A stretch of DNA of 64,000 bases from Dokdonia sp. 4H-3-7-5 (lineage in GTDB: Bacteria > Bacteroidota > Bacteroidia > Flavobacteriales > Flavobacteriaceae). Below the pieces are notes generated by a model. It worked only from the letters and a program-made list of their open reading frames with translations, had not been told where the DNA came from and made no database searches. The position numbers and the translations under genes were made by a program. Below are positions 43,992 through 53,126 of this stretch, in pieces; positions within the stretch are counted from its first letter, which is position 1; each line of letters opens with the position of its first letter. Where the stretch lies: assembly GCF_000212355.1 (NCBI RefSeq), contig NC_015496.1, positions 496,001 through 560,000 on the forward strand, given 5' to 3'.

Positions 43992-45425
43992 ATGAAAATC
44001 TTACTCACAGGAGCAAATGGCTATATCGGGATGCGCTTGCTCTCCATGTTACTAGAAGCAAAACACGAGGTTATTTGTGCGGTGCGCAATGAAGCTAGAC
44101 TTTCTGTATCAAAAAAAATAAGAGAGCAGATCACCGTTGTAGAAATTGACTTTCTAGATGAACCAGATATTTCAAAAATACCTGTAGATATTGATGCGGC
44201 TTATTACTTGCTCCACTCCATGAGCTCAAGCACGTCAGATTTTGACGAGAAAGAAGAACTTTCGGCAATAAACTTCAATAAGTACATCGCTCCCACAAAT
44301 TGCAAGCAAGTTATTTATCTAGGTGGTATCGCAAATGACAAAACACTCAGTAAGCACTTAAAATCGAGACAAAATGTAGAGACTACATTGCGCAAAGGTA
44401 AAGCTGCGCTTACCGTATTGAGAGCAGGAATTATAGTAGGTTCTGGAAGTTCATCTTTTGAAATCATAAGAGATTTATGTGAGAAGTTACCGGTAATGAT
44501 TACCCCAAAATGGGTGCAAACCAAATGCCAACCCATAGCCATACGTAATGTGATGCAATACCTCACAGGCGTGCTAGGGAATGAACAAACGTATAATGAC
44601 CAGTTTGATATAGGTGGTCCAGACGTACTCACGTATCGCGATATGATGCAACGATATGCAAAAGTGCGCGGCTTGAAATTATACATACTGACCGTACCAG
44701 TCATGAGTCCAAAAATATCCTCTTACTGGTTGTATTTTATAACCTCTACATCTTATAAACTTGCACTCAACCTCGTAGATAGCATGAAAATAGAAGTAGT
44801 CTCAAAAGACACTAGGCTACAAGATTTACTACAGATAACTCCTATTTCTTATGAGGAGGCTATTAATTTGGCTTTCGCCAAAATTGAACAAAATCAAGTA
44901 GCCAGCTCGTGGAAAGATAGCCTCGTAAGTGGCCGACTCAAAACGAATCTTGAAGAGTATATACAAATACCCACATATGGATGCCTCAAAGACAGACAAA
45001 CTGTACAGCTTAAAGACAGGGAACTTGCTCTAGAAAATATCTGGGCGATAGGTGGTGACAGAGGCTGGTATTATGCAGACTGGCTCTGGAAAATTCGCGG
45101 ATACGTAGACAAACTTGCAGGCGGAGTAGGCCTGCGCCGAGGGAGAACGCATAGCAATAAGATTTACACCGGTGACGTACTTGACTTCTGGAGAGTACTA
45201 CTCGCAAGTAAAGAAGAACCACGACTACTACTCTTTGCCGAAATGAGAGTACCTGGAGAAGCCTGGCTAGAGTTTACAATAGATGAAAACGACGTATTGC
45301 ATCAAACAGCAACCTTTAGACCTAAAGGATTGTTTGGCAGACTATACTGGTATAGTATGCTCCCATTTCACTACTTTATTTTTGGAGGTATGATTAGAAA
45401 TATAGCTACTAAAAGATTTAAGTAG
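43992..45425 (+). CDS. SDR-type NAD(P)-binding protein with DUF2867 C-terminal domain
   Basis: 477 residues. Residues 1-290 are an atypical SDR/NAD-epimerase-like Rossmann domain (TGANGYIGMRLLSML at 5-19). From about 310 to the end is DUF2867, with LENIWAIGGDRGWYYADWLWKIRG in outline and DVLDFWRVL. Two-domain proteins of this type are widespread and usually annotated only as oxidoreductase; the substrate is not established. Likely cytoplasmic, in an operon with the preceding hypothetical gene. Confidence 0.88.
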   Translation: MKILLTGANGYIGMRLLSMLLEAKHEVICAVRNEARLSVSKKIREQITVVEIDFLDEPDISKIPVDIDAAYYLLHSMSSSTSDFDEKEELSAINFNKYIAPTNCKQVIYLGGIANDKTLSKHLKSRQNVETTLRKGKAALTVLRAGIIVGSGSSSFEIIRDLCEKLPVMITPKWVQTKCQPIAIRNVMQYLTGVLGNEQTYNDQFDIGGPDVLTYRDMMQRYAKVRGLKLYILTVPVMSPKISSYWLYFITSTSYKLALNLVDSMKIEVVSKDTRLQDLLQITPISYEEAINLAFAKIEQNQVASSWKDSLVSGRLKTNLEEYIQIPTYGCLKDRQTVQLKDRELALENIWAIGGDRGWYYADWLWKIRGYVDKLAGGVGLRRGRTHSNKIYTGDVLDFWRVLLASKEEPRLLLFAEMRVPGEAWLEFTIDENDVLHQTATFRPKGLFGRLYWYSMLPFHYFIFGGMIRNIATKRFK

Positions 45426-45734
45426 TATATAAAAAAGGCGCACTAGAAAAAGTATGATTGAAAGATTATATGGTTCCTTTTTAAATCCTACTAAAAAAAT
45501 TTACCTGTACTGCTTATGCAGTTAAATTATAAAAATGAAAACTACAAACATTTTTAAAATTGCTACTTTCAAAACTTATATCTAGAACGCCTATATGATA
45601 AATATAACGTCTTATTTTTTAAAAACCAATGATTCACCAATGCATTAGATGAACAACACAATGTTCATTCATTAAAAAACGTAAATCTTAGATTTTACAA
45701 CTAGCCATCCTCATAAGGGAGCTAGGAGATATAC
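45426..45734. other. 309-bp A+T-rich gap without a convincing gene
   Basis: The gap lies between two convergent genes. It holds short inverted repeats at 45681-45698 and 45701-45725 (CTAGC ... GCTAG), which may end transcription of ctlX on the minus strand. A 23-codon reading frame at 45454-45525 is too weak to call. No tRNA-like structure was seen. Confidence 0.6.
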
Positions 45735-46673
45735 CTATTTTTTAGGTAGAAAAACTTCTGCCATCATGCAACGAGCACTACCACCTCCACAAGTCTCAAT
45801 AGTACCTAAGTCACTACTTAAAATCTTACTGTGTCTTTCTATTTTCTTTACTTGATCTGAAGTAAGGCTTTGATGCGCATCTGCACTCATCACAAGATAC
45901 TTCTTATTATCTGCCCCTAATACTTGAAGCATATTTCCTGCAAAGTGATGCATTTGATCTTCTGTGATTGCTATAATTTCCTTGTTAGTCGCCTTTAAAT
46001 GCTTCAACACATTTTTACGTTCCTTCTTATCGTCAATAGTATCAAGACAGATTACACAAAATTCTTCTGCAAGACACATCATCACATTAGTATGATAGAT
46101 AGGAAGACGCTCTCCATTTACAGTTTGATTTGCCGTAAATACAATAGGCGTATATTCAAAATCCTCACAGAATTCTATAAAAAGCTGCTCATCTGCTCTT
46201 GCAGATAGTGCACAATATGCACGCTCGTTCTGACGATCCATTAAGATACTTCCTGTTCCTTCTAAGAAAAAATCTTCCTCTTCTGCCTCAGAATAATCAA
46301 ATACATTCTTAATCTCAAAACCTTCTTTCTCGAGTCTAATAAGCACTTCTTCTCTGCGCTCTCTTCTTCTGTTTTCGGCAAACATTGGGTACAATGCAAC
46401 ATCACCATTTTCATGAAAAGAAACCCAGTTGTTAGGGAATACAGAATCTGGAGTATTACCCTCCTTATCATCATTTTCCACAATAACATTTACTCCTACA
46501 AATCTCAGTTTCGCTACAAAATCATCAAACTCCTGTTGCGCTTTTTTATTAATCTCTTCATTTTTAAGATTGAGCTCTTCCTGAAAATAATTATTTACTG
46601 CCGTTTCCTCGTTCATTCTAAACTGGATAGGGCGTATCATCAAGATCGTATTGGTAATTTGTCGTAATGCCAT
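45735..46673 (-). CDS. ctlX: Citrulline utilization hydrolase CtlX (amidinotransferase-fold)
   Basis: 312 residues of the guanidino-group-modifying superfamily. Seen: DSVFPNNWVSFHENG, EGTGSILMDRQNERAYCALS, the His segment YHTNVMMCL, and the catalytic Cys about 302 in GGGSARCMMAEVF. CtlX was named for citrulline use in Francisella; in Bacteroidota the close homologues are usually labelled CtlX or arginine deiminase-related. It may release ammonia from citrulline or a related guanidino compound. Single gene on the minus strand. Confidence 0.85.
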   Translation of the reverse strand: MALRQITNTILMIRPIQFRMNEETAVNNYFQEELNLKNEEINKKAQQEFDDFVAKLRFVGVNVIVENDDKEGNTPDSVFPNNWVSFHENGDVALYPMFAENRRRERREEVLIRLEKEGFEIKNVFDYSEAEEEDFFLEGTGSILMDRQNERAYCALSARADEQLFIEFCEDFEYTPIVFTANQTVNGERLPIYHTNVMMCLAEEFCVICLDTIDDKKERKNVLKHLKATNKEIIAITEDQMHHFAGNMLQVLGADNKKYLVMSADAHQSLTSDQVKKIERHSKILSSDLGTIETCGGGSARCMMAEVFLPKK

Positions 46674-46830
46674 GAGTGTATATTCTTTAAATTATAGCTA
46701 GCGCATGAGTCGCTTATAAATAGGAAATTCTATATCGATTGCGAAGTTAATTTGAAACTTGATCAAGTAGCGTGATTTGGCTTACTTTTTTTTCGAAAAG
46801 CTTAAGAAAGAAATAACAGTAAAAGCAGTT

Positions 46831-47805
46831 CTAAAGCTCAGTCACTAAATGATCCATAATCATCTCTGCGTGTACTCGGGTATTTTCAATAAAAAATCTA
46901 CTAGTCTTGAGGCCTCCCGCAGCTACACCGGCAACAAAGACGTTTTTAAGAGGGGTCTCTAAGGTTTCTTCGTTATAAATAGGAGTCTTAAAATCATCAC
47001 TCCCTATAGGTAAATTTAAATTTTCAAAAAGCTTGTAGTTAGGCTTATAACCTATCATTGCAAGCACAAAATCATTCTCTATAGTTACTAAGCCTTCTGG
47101 AGTCTTAATCGTTACTTCTCTCTCAGTGATATCAACGACCTCTGAGTTAAAGTGTGCGTTTATGGAACCTTCCTTAATTCGGTTCTCTATATTAGGTTTG
47201 ATCCAATATTTTGTTCGGTTATTTATTTCTGATCCACGTACTACCATAGTCACCTTGGCTCCTTTATAATAGGTTTCTAGTGCTACGTCGCAAGCGGAGT
47301 TTGCTGCACCTATTACAACCACATGCTGATCTACATATGGGTGCGGACTATCATAAAAATATTTAACTTTTGGTAAGTCTGCACCTGGCACATTGAGCTC
47401 CCTAGGCATGTCATAAAAACCAGTTGAAACAACGACTGCCTTGGTAAAAACATCACCCTTGCCCGTTACGATTTCATAACCACCGTCTCTTGGAGTCATT
47501 TTTTCTACAGCTGTATATAAGCTCACATTAAGCTTATACGTTTCCAAGACTCTACGGTAATACTCTAGAGACTCTTTCCTGGTCGGCTTATCACGATCTG
47601 ATACAAAAGGTACCTCTCCTATTTCCAGAAGCTCTGAGGTGCTAAAAAAAGTCATGTTTTCAGGAAAATTATACAAAGAATTTACCAGCACTCCTTTTTC
47701 AACTATGATATAATTAAGTCCTTTTTTTTGTGCCGCGATTCCACAGGCAAGACCTATAGGACCAGCTCCTATGATGACGAGATCGTATATTGATTTATCT
47801 AACAT
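46831..47805 (-). CDS. YpdA family (bacillithiol-disulfide reductase-like) flavoprotein
   Basis: 324 residues, thioredoxin-reductase-like but without a CxxC dithiol. FAD-binding IIGAGPIGLACGIAAQKKG is at about 11-29, NADPH-binding VIGAANSACDVALETYYKG in the middle, and VFVAGVAAGG near the end. YpdA in Firmicutes reduces bacillithiol disulfide. Some Bacteroidota make bacillithiol, so the same role is possible. The ATG overlaps the trkH stop (TAATG), linking it to the potassium-uptake operon, an unusual coupling. Confidence 0.88.
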   Translation of the reverse strand: MLDKSIYDLVIIGAGPIGLACGIAAQKKGLNYIIVEKGVLVNSLYNFPENMTFFSTSELLEIGEVPFVSDRDKPTRKESLEYYRRVLETYKLNVSLYTAVEKMTPRDGGYEIVTGKGDVFTKAVVVSTGFYDMPRELNVPGADLPKVKYFYDSPHPYVDQHVVVIGAANSACDVALETYYKGAKVTMVVRGSEINNRTKYWIKPNIENRIKEGSINAHFNSEVVDITEREVTIKTPEGLVTIENDFVLAMIGYKPNYKLFENLNLPIGSDDFKTPIYNEETLETPLKNVFVAGVAAGGLKTSRFFIENTRVHAEMIMDHLVTEL

Positions 47806-49301
47806 TATCTATTTCTCCAGAAAAATGGGGTTAATAAAATAAGTACTGTAAATAACTCTAAACGCCCTATAAGCATTAAAAATGCCATCCACCACTTTCC
47901 TGCAAGCGGTAGCCATCCATAATTATCTACTGGACCTAGACCTCCAAAGGCAGGACCTACGTTTCCTAGCGCAGAGGCTGCGCCTCCAAGTGCTGTTCTA
48001 AAATCGAGCCCCATTGAAGCTAGCACACTAGCTCCTATAATCCACGATAGCATATAGAGTATAAAGAACGCGAGTATATTAAAGATAATAGATCTATCTA
48101 CAGATTTTGTATTATAACGTACAGGTAGTATTGCGTTAGGGTGCAATGTTCTTTTAAACTCTACAAGTGCATTACGTATGGTAAGTAAATGTCTCACCAC
48201 TTTAATACCTCCAGAAGTAGATCCCGCAGAACCCCCTAAAAACATTAACCCGAAAAAGATAACAGTAAGAAATGGCGTCCACATCGTATAATCTGCGGTA
48301 ATAAAACCAGTAGTGGTAATTACTGCCAGCACTTGAAATAAAGCGTGACGTACAGATGCCTCTGCTTTACCCCATACCATAGGATGATCAATACTTGATA
48401 TTCCTAAATCTACATTGAAGTAAATCACAAGGGAAGCAATAATCCCAAATCCAAATACAAAAGCCATGTACAGACGAAACTCTTCATCTCTCAATATCTT
48501 CTGAATCTTACCTTTAAAAGCAAAGTAACTGAGTACAAAGTTTGTACCTGCAAGAAGCATAAAAAAGATAATTATATACTGGATAAGCGGCTTGTCATTC
48601 CAGTATGCAACACTTGCATTTTTGGTTGAAAATCCACCTGTAGACAGCGTACTTAACGCATGATTAATTGCGTCAAAAAATGACATACCTGCTAGCTTAA
48701 GCAAGATGGTTTCTATTACTGTAAAACTCACATAAATTAACCAAAGACGCTTTGCAGTGTCTGTAATTCTTGGGTGCAACTTATCTGCACTAGGACCAGG
48801 AGCTTCGGCTGCAAAGAGCTGCATACCACCTATTCCCAGCAACGGTAGTATTGCTATCGCAAGTACTATAATACCCATTCCTCCTATCCAGTGCGTCATA
48901 GAACGCCAGAACAAAATACTCTTAGGTAATGTCTCTATCTCACTTAAAATTGTAGCTCCGGTAGTGGTATAACCGCTTATCGTTTCAAAAAAAGCATTTG
49001 CAACTCCTGGTATAGTGCCAGAAAACAAATAAGGTAGCATACCGCTGAGTGACATAAAAAGCCAACCAAAAGTTACAATGATATATCCTTCACGTTTCTT
49101 GAGTTCTTTTTCGTGACCTCTAGTGATAAACATGAGCAAAGTACCCACAAGTGCCGTAATTAACGCCGCTGCAGATACTTCTAGCATCACACCATCCTTC
49201 GTTATAAAACTTACGAGCGCTGATATAAGCATAAAGCCACCGTTAATTAACAGCAGCACACCCATTAAATGAAATATAATCTTGTAATTAAGTTTAGGCA
49301 T
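47805..49301 (-). CDS. trkH: Trk potassium uptake protein TrkH
   Basis: 498 residues, about ten membrane helices with four selectivity-filter-like loops, for example TGATILSEIETLP, STGGFSTKN, TTTGFITADY and GNVGPAFGGLG. It forms the K+ translocating subunit at the inner membrane, gated by TrkA. It lies 4 nt behind trkA and overlaps the ypdA start. Typical of the KtrB/TrkH family; I infer K+ rather than Na+ from family membership. Confidence 0.95.
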   Translation of the reverse strand: MPKLNYKIIFHLMGVLLLINGGFMLISALVSFITKDGVMLEVSAAALITALVGTLLMFITRGHEKELKKREGYIIVTFGWLFMSLSGMLPYLFSGTIPGVANAFFETISGYTTTGATILSEIETLPKSILFWRSMTHWIGGMGIIVLAIAILPLLGIGGMQLFAAEAPGPSADKLHPRITDTAKRLWLIYVSFTVIETILLKLAGMSFFDAINHALSTLSTGGFSTKNASVAYWNDKPLIQYIIIFFMLLAGTNFVLSYFAFKGKIQKILRDEEFRLYMAFVFGFGIIASLVIYFNVDLGISSIDHPMVWGKAEASVRHALFQVLAVITTTGFITADYTMWTPFLTVIFFGLMFLGGSAGSTSGGIKVVRHLLTIRNALVEFKRTLHPNAILPVRYNTKSVDRSIIFNILAFFILYMLSWIIGASVLASMGLDFRTALGGAASALGNVGPAFGGLGPVDNYGWLPLAGKWWMAFLMLIGRLELFTVLILLTPFFWRNR

Positions 49302-49305
49302 GGGG

Positions 49306-50655
49306 CTAGATAAACATTTCTTCTACTTTCTTAATCGATCGTGGTAAACAGCACACCACTACACGATCTCCTACTTCTATTCTAAAATCTCCTAGAGCAA
49401 TAAGACCTTGGTCATTACGCACGACTCCCGCTATGGTAGCAGATCGAGGAAAATCAATATCCTTTATACGCTTCCCTTGCACCTCTGAAGAATTTTTTAC
49501 AATAAACTCAAGTAGCTCAGCATTCATATTGTTGAGCTTAGTCATTGCTACTACTTCCCCTTTACGGATATATCTAAAAATGTTATTTGCCGCAAGTAAT
49601 TTTTTATTAATCAAGGTATCAATCCCGATACTCTGTGAGAGCTGGAAGTAATCCATGTTTTCTACCAGTGCAATTGTTTTTTGCACCCCTTTAGACTTAG
49701 CAACTAGACACGACATAATATTAGTTTCACTATCCCCTGTTACAGAGATAAATGCATCCATATCATGTATATTTTCTTCATCTAGCAACTCTACATTACG
49801 TCCATCACCATTTATAATTAATGCTTTGGGAAGTAAATCTGCAAGATCTATTGCCTTATCGCGATTTTTCTCAACGAGTTTGACATTAAATCTGTTACTA
49901 CAGAGATCTTTGGCAGTTTTTGACCCGATGTTACTACCACCTAAGATCATGACATTCTTTATATGCTGTCTTACTTTACCTGTAAGTTTATATATCTCTT
50001 CTACTCCACCCTTTACTGTTACAAAGTAAATATGATCTCCTTCCTTGAAGATGGTATCTCCACGAGGAATGAGAGTATATTGCGTACCTTCTCGCTGTAT
50101 TGCGATAGGCATAAAATGTAATTCTGGAAAAATCTTAGCTGCTTCCTTAACGCTTTTACCTACAAAAGAGGCTGTGCGTGATAACGTAGTTCCTACCATA
50201 GTAAGTGCGCCGTTATCAAACTCAAAACTATCAGAAAAACCACTTTGATTGAGCAGTAACTCAATTTCACTAGCTGCAAGACTTTCTGGTGATATCAACT
50301 CATCGATACCAAACTTTTGAAAACCGGCTAATTCTTTATTATCTATAAACTCCGTGTTAGAAATACGCGCTATAGTACGCTTTGCACCTAGCTGTTTAGC
50401 TAGTACACATACTGTAATATTAGTTGTTTCACTTGCAGTTACCGCAATAAGAAGATCTACACCATCTACGCGCGAATCTTGCAATATAGATATGGAAGTC
50501 GCATCACCCTTTATCGTTCTAATATCCAGATGGGTATCTGCATAAGATAGACTTTCTTTATCGGTATCAATTAACGTAATATCTTGAGATTCGTAAGAGA
50601 GTAATTTAGCTAAGTGAAAGCCTACTTCTCCTGCTCCTGCAATGATTATTTTCAT
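49306..50655 (-). CDS. trkA: Trk system potassium uptake regulator TrkA
   Basis: 449 residues with two tandem RCK units, each an RCK_N (GAGEVGFHLAKLL at about 6-18 and GGSNIGSKTAKDL near 240) followed by an RCK_C domain. It binds NAD(H)/ATP and gates TrkH from the cytoplasm. First gene of the trkA-trkH-ypdA operon, with a TATCTTTG box about 26 nt upstream. Confidence 0.96.
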   Translation of the reverse strand: MKIIIAGAGEVGFHLAKLLSYESQDITLIDTDKESLSYADTHLDIRTIKGDATSISILQDSRVDGVDLLIAVTASETTNITVCVLAKQLGAKRTIARISNTEFIDNKELAGFQKFGIDELISPESLAASEIELLLNQSGFSDSFEFDNGALTMVGTTLSRTASFVGKSVKEAAKIFPELHFMPIAIQREGTQYTLIPRGDTIFKEGDHIYFVTVKGGVEEIYKLTGKVRQHIKNVMILGGSNIGSKTAKDLCSNRFNVKLVEKNRDKAIDLADLLPKALIINGDGRNVELLDEENIHDMDAFISVTGDSETNIMSCLVAKSKGVQKTIALVENMDYFQLSQSIGIDTLINKKLLAANNIFRYIRKGEVVAMTKLNNMNAELLEFIVKNSSEVQGKRIKDIDFPRSATIAGVVRNDQGLIALGDFRIEVGDRVVVCCLPRSIKKVEEMFI

Positions 50656-50680
50656 AAATGGGTGTGCTCAAAAATGCCTA

Positions 50681-50688
50681 CAAAGATA
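50681..50688 (-). promoter_or_regulatory. -7 box of the trkA-trkH-ypdA operon
   Basis: Minus-strand TATCTTTG, 25 nt before the trkA ATG; no clear -33 TTG at the expected distance. Confidence 0.45.
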
Positions 50689-50883
50689 ATACTTTGATAG
50701 CCGATTAAAAAAATGCAGCCGTTAATCTCTTGATGGACTTTTATTTATTGGTTCGCTTTCGCGAAAATTTGAATGCATTACTTAAAAAGCACACCATTAT
50801 CCCTTTAAAAGGTCATAATTATAGCTCAATATGCACAATCAAAATGTCCTTAGGTGAGGTTAATCACATTTTGGCGAAAGCCT

Positions 50884-50891
50884 TATCTTTG
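50884..50891 (+). promoter_or_regulatory. -7 box of the ubiE-porT operon
   Basis: TATCTTTG, 12 nt before the ubiE ATG. The nearest TTG upstream is too close (10-bp spacer), so only the -7 box is convincing. Confidence 0.45.
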
Positions 50892-50903
50892 TAAAAAAAA
50901 GCA

Positions 50904-51632
50904 ATGTCTAAGAAAGTAACACCCTATAAGTCTTCTGAGCAATCAAAAAAAGATCAGGTCGAGCAGATGTTTGATAATATCTCTGGAGAATATGATGGAC
51001 TTAATCGTGTCATCTCTTTTGGTATCGATGTAAAATGGCGTAAAAAAGTGGTGCAACTAGTTGCAGATACTAATCCAGCCTCTATTCTTGATATTGCGAC
51101 AGGTACTGGAGACCTCATCATTAATATGGCTAGTACAAATGCTAGCAGACTAGTGGGACTTGATATTTCTGAAGGGATGCTCTCTGTAGGTAGAAAAAAA
51201 ATAGCGGCAAAAAAACTAGATAGCCGCATCGAGATGATGCAGGCAGACAGTGAGAACATGCCTTTTGAAGATAGTACCTTTGACGCGATCACAGTCGCTT
51301 TTGGAGTGCGCAACTTTGAAACGCTAGAAAAAGGCCTTGCCGAAATTTTACGCGTACTTAAACCAGGTGGCATCTTTGTTATCTTAGAAACATCTGTCCC
51401 TACAAAAACACCATTTAAACAAGGATATAATTTTCACTCTAAAGTGATTTTACCTACCGTAGGTAAACTCTTTTCTAAAGATAAAAATGCTTATGGTTAC
51501 CTAAGTGAAAGTGCAAATGCATTCCCTTTTGGAGAGAAGCTAAACAATATTTTACGCAAAACTGGGTTTAAAGACGTGCAACACAAACCCCAAACCTTTG
51601 GAGTTGCAACAATTTATACTGCTACAAAATAA
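50904..51632 (+). CDS. ubiE: Demethylmenaquinone methyltransferase (MenG/UbiE)
   Basis: 242 residues. Class I SAM methyltransferase: [15 protein letters not shown] (SAM motif), [13 protein letters not shown], then [14 protein letters not shown], the UbiE signature. It adds the last methyl group to menaquinone, the only quinone expected in this group. The TAA stop is 4 nt before the porT ATG. Anaerobic/aerobic respiration role, cytoplasmic side of the inner membrane. Confidence 0.96.
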   Translation: MSKKVTPYKSSEQSKKDQVEQMFDNISGEYDGLNRVISFGIDVKWRKKVVQLVADTNPASILDIATGTGDLIINMASTNASRLVGLDISEGMLSVGRKKIAAKKLDSRIEMMQADSENMPFEDSTFDAITVAFGVRNFETLEKGLAEILRVLKPGGIFVILETSVPTKTPFKQGYNFHSKVILPTVGKLFSKDKNAYGYLSESANAFPFGEKLNNILRKTGFKDVQHKPQTFGVATIYTATK

Positions 51633-51636
51633 TTTT

Positions 51637-52341
51637 ATGCGTACATACATTGCTATAATAGCACTTGTTTTAAGCTTCTCAACGGTTCATGGTCAATGGC
51701 TCTCTAGAGCTCGAGTACAAAATGATCAAAATTTTGACAAAAAGCCAATCTCTTGGGGTTACTACTTTGGTGTCAACTCCATGGATTATAATTTTGACTA
51801 CCAGACAGACCAAGAAGATATTCAAGTAGAGCGTTCTTTAGGCTTCAATGTAGGTATCGTAGGAGACCTAAGACTTTCTGAGTTTATAAGCATACGTACA
51901 GAGCCTGGACTCGTCTATACACAACGTAATTTAATGTACGCTCCAGATGCTCGTTTTGATAGTGAAAATGATCTTCTAAGAGAAGTGCCGTCTACCTATA
52001 TATATTTACCACTTGCATTAAAATTTAATACTAGAAGACTTAATAATGTGCGTCCTTATGTTCAAGTAGGGGTAGCTGCGGTAACAAACCTTTCTAGTAA
52101 CGAGAAAAACCCAGATGACAACTTTGCTGGCCAGTTCCGTACAACTTCAAATCCCTTGTTTTATGAGATGGCTATAGGTGTAGAGCTCTACCTCTACTAC
52201 TTTAAGTTTATCCCTAGCTTAAAAGGAGTATTTGCAATGTCTGATGAGCTCGTGAGAGATAACAGCCCAAACAGCCCTTGGACCGGTAACATCAATAAAA
52301 TGCAAACAAGAGGAATATTTTTAAACTTTACCTTCCAGTAG
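51637..52341 (+). CDS. porT: PorT family outer-membrane beta-barrel protein
   Basis: About 234 residues from ATG 51637, with signal peptide ending FSTVHGQ. An eight-strand beta-barrel follows: KPISWGYYFGVNSMDYNFDY starts the first strand and the last strand ends RGIFLNFTFQ with a terminal aromatic residue. PorT is needed for type IX secretion in Porphyromonas; ubiE-porT order is conserved in Flavobacteriia. Other T9SS genes are not in the window. A TTG start 39 nt upstream would overlap ubiE and spoil the signal peptide. Confidence 0.88.
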   Translation: MRTYIAIIALVLSFSTVHGQWLSRARVQNDQNFDKKPISWGYYFGVNSMDYNFDYQTDQEDIQVERSLGFNVGIVGDLRLSEFISIRTEPGLVYTQRNLMYAPDARFDSENDLLREVPSTYIYLPLALKFNTRRLNNVRPYVQVGVAAVTNLSSNEKNPDDNFAGQFRTTSNPLFYEMAIGVELYLYYFKFIPSLKGVFAMSDELVRDNSPNSPWTGNINKMQTRGIFLNFTFQ

Positions 52342-52344
52342 CAA

Positions 52345-53085
52345 TCACCCTCTTTTAAATTCGCTTAAGCAGATTGCAGTTGCTGTCGCGACATTAAGAC
52401 TTTCTGTTTCTTGTAGATCTCCAAACCTCGGTATTGCAATACGATTAGACACTACAGCCTCTGTTTCTCGAGATATGCCGTTTGCTTCATTCCCCATGAT
52501 AATAACACCTTCTGCTGGCAAACTTGTATTGTAAATGTTTGTACCATCCATAAAGGTCCCAAAGACTTCACGACTATCATTTTCAAGATATTCCTCTAGG
52601 TTGGTATAGATAACATCTACTCTCGTCAGAGACCCCATAGTGGCTTGAACCACCTTAGGATTGTAACAATCTACGGTTCCTATAGAACACACGAGTTGTT
52701 TAATCCCAAACCAATCGCACAAACGTATAATTGTACCTAGATTCCCAGGATCACGCACATCATCTAGCAATAATGTAAGCCCAGATCTATCTAGCTGTGC
52801 AGCTTCTGGCATTCTAAATGTTGCCACTGCTTTTTGTGTAGTTTTTAAGAACGTGATTTTCTTCAAGTCTGCAGTGCTTACTTCTTCTACTATCGCTTGA
52901 TTTTTGTTTTGTAACGCTTTCGCGAAAGAGGAAACGTCTTCTGCATACAATTCCACAAGTTCTAAGTCCGAATTGAGCAGCTCATGTACCACCTTAATTC
53001 CCTCAGCCACAAAAACGCGTTCACGCTGTCTGTACTTTTTTTGACCTAAACTCGTTATTCGTTTGATTGTATTTTTGCTTACCAC
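52345..53085 (-). CDS. SPOUT (TrmH/SpoU) RNA methyltransferase
   Basis: About 246 residues from GTG 53085; the frame stays open further upstream, but homologues start VSKNTIKRITSLGQKKYR. The N-domain binds RNA substrate and the C-domain has the trefoil-knot motifs DDVRDPGNLGTIIRLCDWFG, IIMGNEANGIS and SLNVATATAICLSEF. It methylates ribose 2'-OH in rRNA or tRNA; the target nucleotide cannot be read from sequence. Divergent from the BamA/TamA-like gene with only 37 nt between starts. A palindrome near-copy (52916) encodes FAKA. Confidence 0.92.
   Translation of the reverse strand: MVSKNTIKRITSLGQKKYRQRERVFVAEGIKVVHELLNSDLELVELYAEDVSSFAKALQNKNQAIVEEVSTADLKKITFLKTTQKAVATFRMPEAAQLDRSGLTLLLDDVRDPGNLGTIIRLCDWFGIKQLVCSIGTVDCYNPKVVQATMGSLTRVDVIYTNLEEYLENDSREVFGTFMDGTNIYNTSLPAEGVIIMGNEANGISRETEAVVSNRIAIPRFGDLQETESLNVATATAICLSEFKRG
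52916..52929. repeat. Near-copy of the palindrome (one mismatch)
   Basis: GCTTTCGCGAAAGA, differing only at the last base, within the SPOUT methyltransferase gene. Confidence 0.85.
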
Positions 53086-53103
53086 GATTAAGATGTACTT
53101 TTG
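53074..53103 (+). promoter_or_regulatory. Putative promoter of the BamA/TamA-like gene
   Basis: TTTG at 53074-53077, 18-bp spacer, TACTTTTG at 53096-53103. Transcription would begin close to an ATG at 53109 that opens a five-codon minicistron before the main TTG start. Confidence 0.55.
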
Positions 53104-53108
53104 AAATA

Positions 53109-53126
53109 ATGAAAACGCCCTTTTGA
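53109..53126 (+). CDS. Possible five-codon leader minicistron
   Basis: ATG AAA ACG CCC TTT TGA (MKTPF). Its stop overlaps the TTG start of the BamA/TamA-like gene (TTGA), so ribosomes ending here could restart on the main gene. Too short to prove. Confidence 0.25.
   Translation: MKTPF

Noticed and set aside
45454-45525. 23-codon reading frame in the 309-bp gap
   Set aside because: No promoter, conserved leader or recognisable peptide; equally open frames are expected by chance in such A+T-rich DNA.
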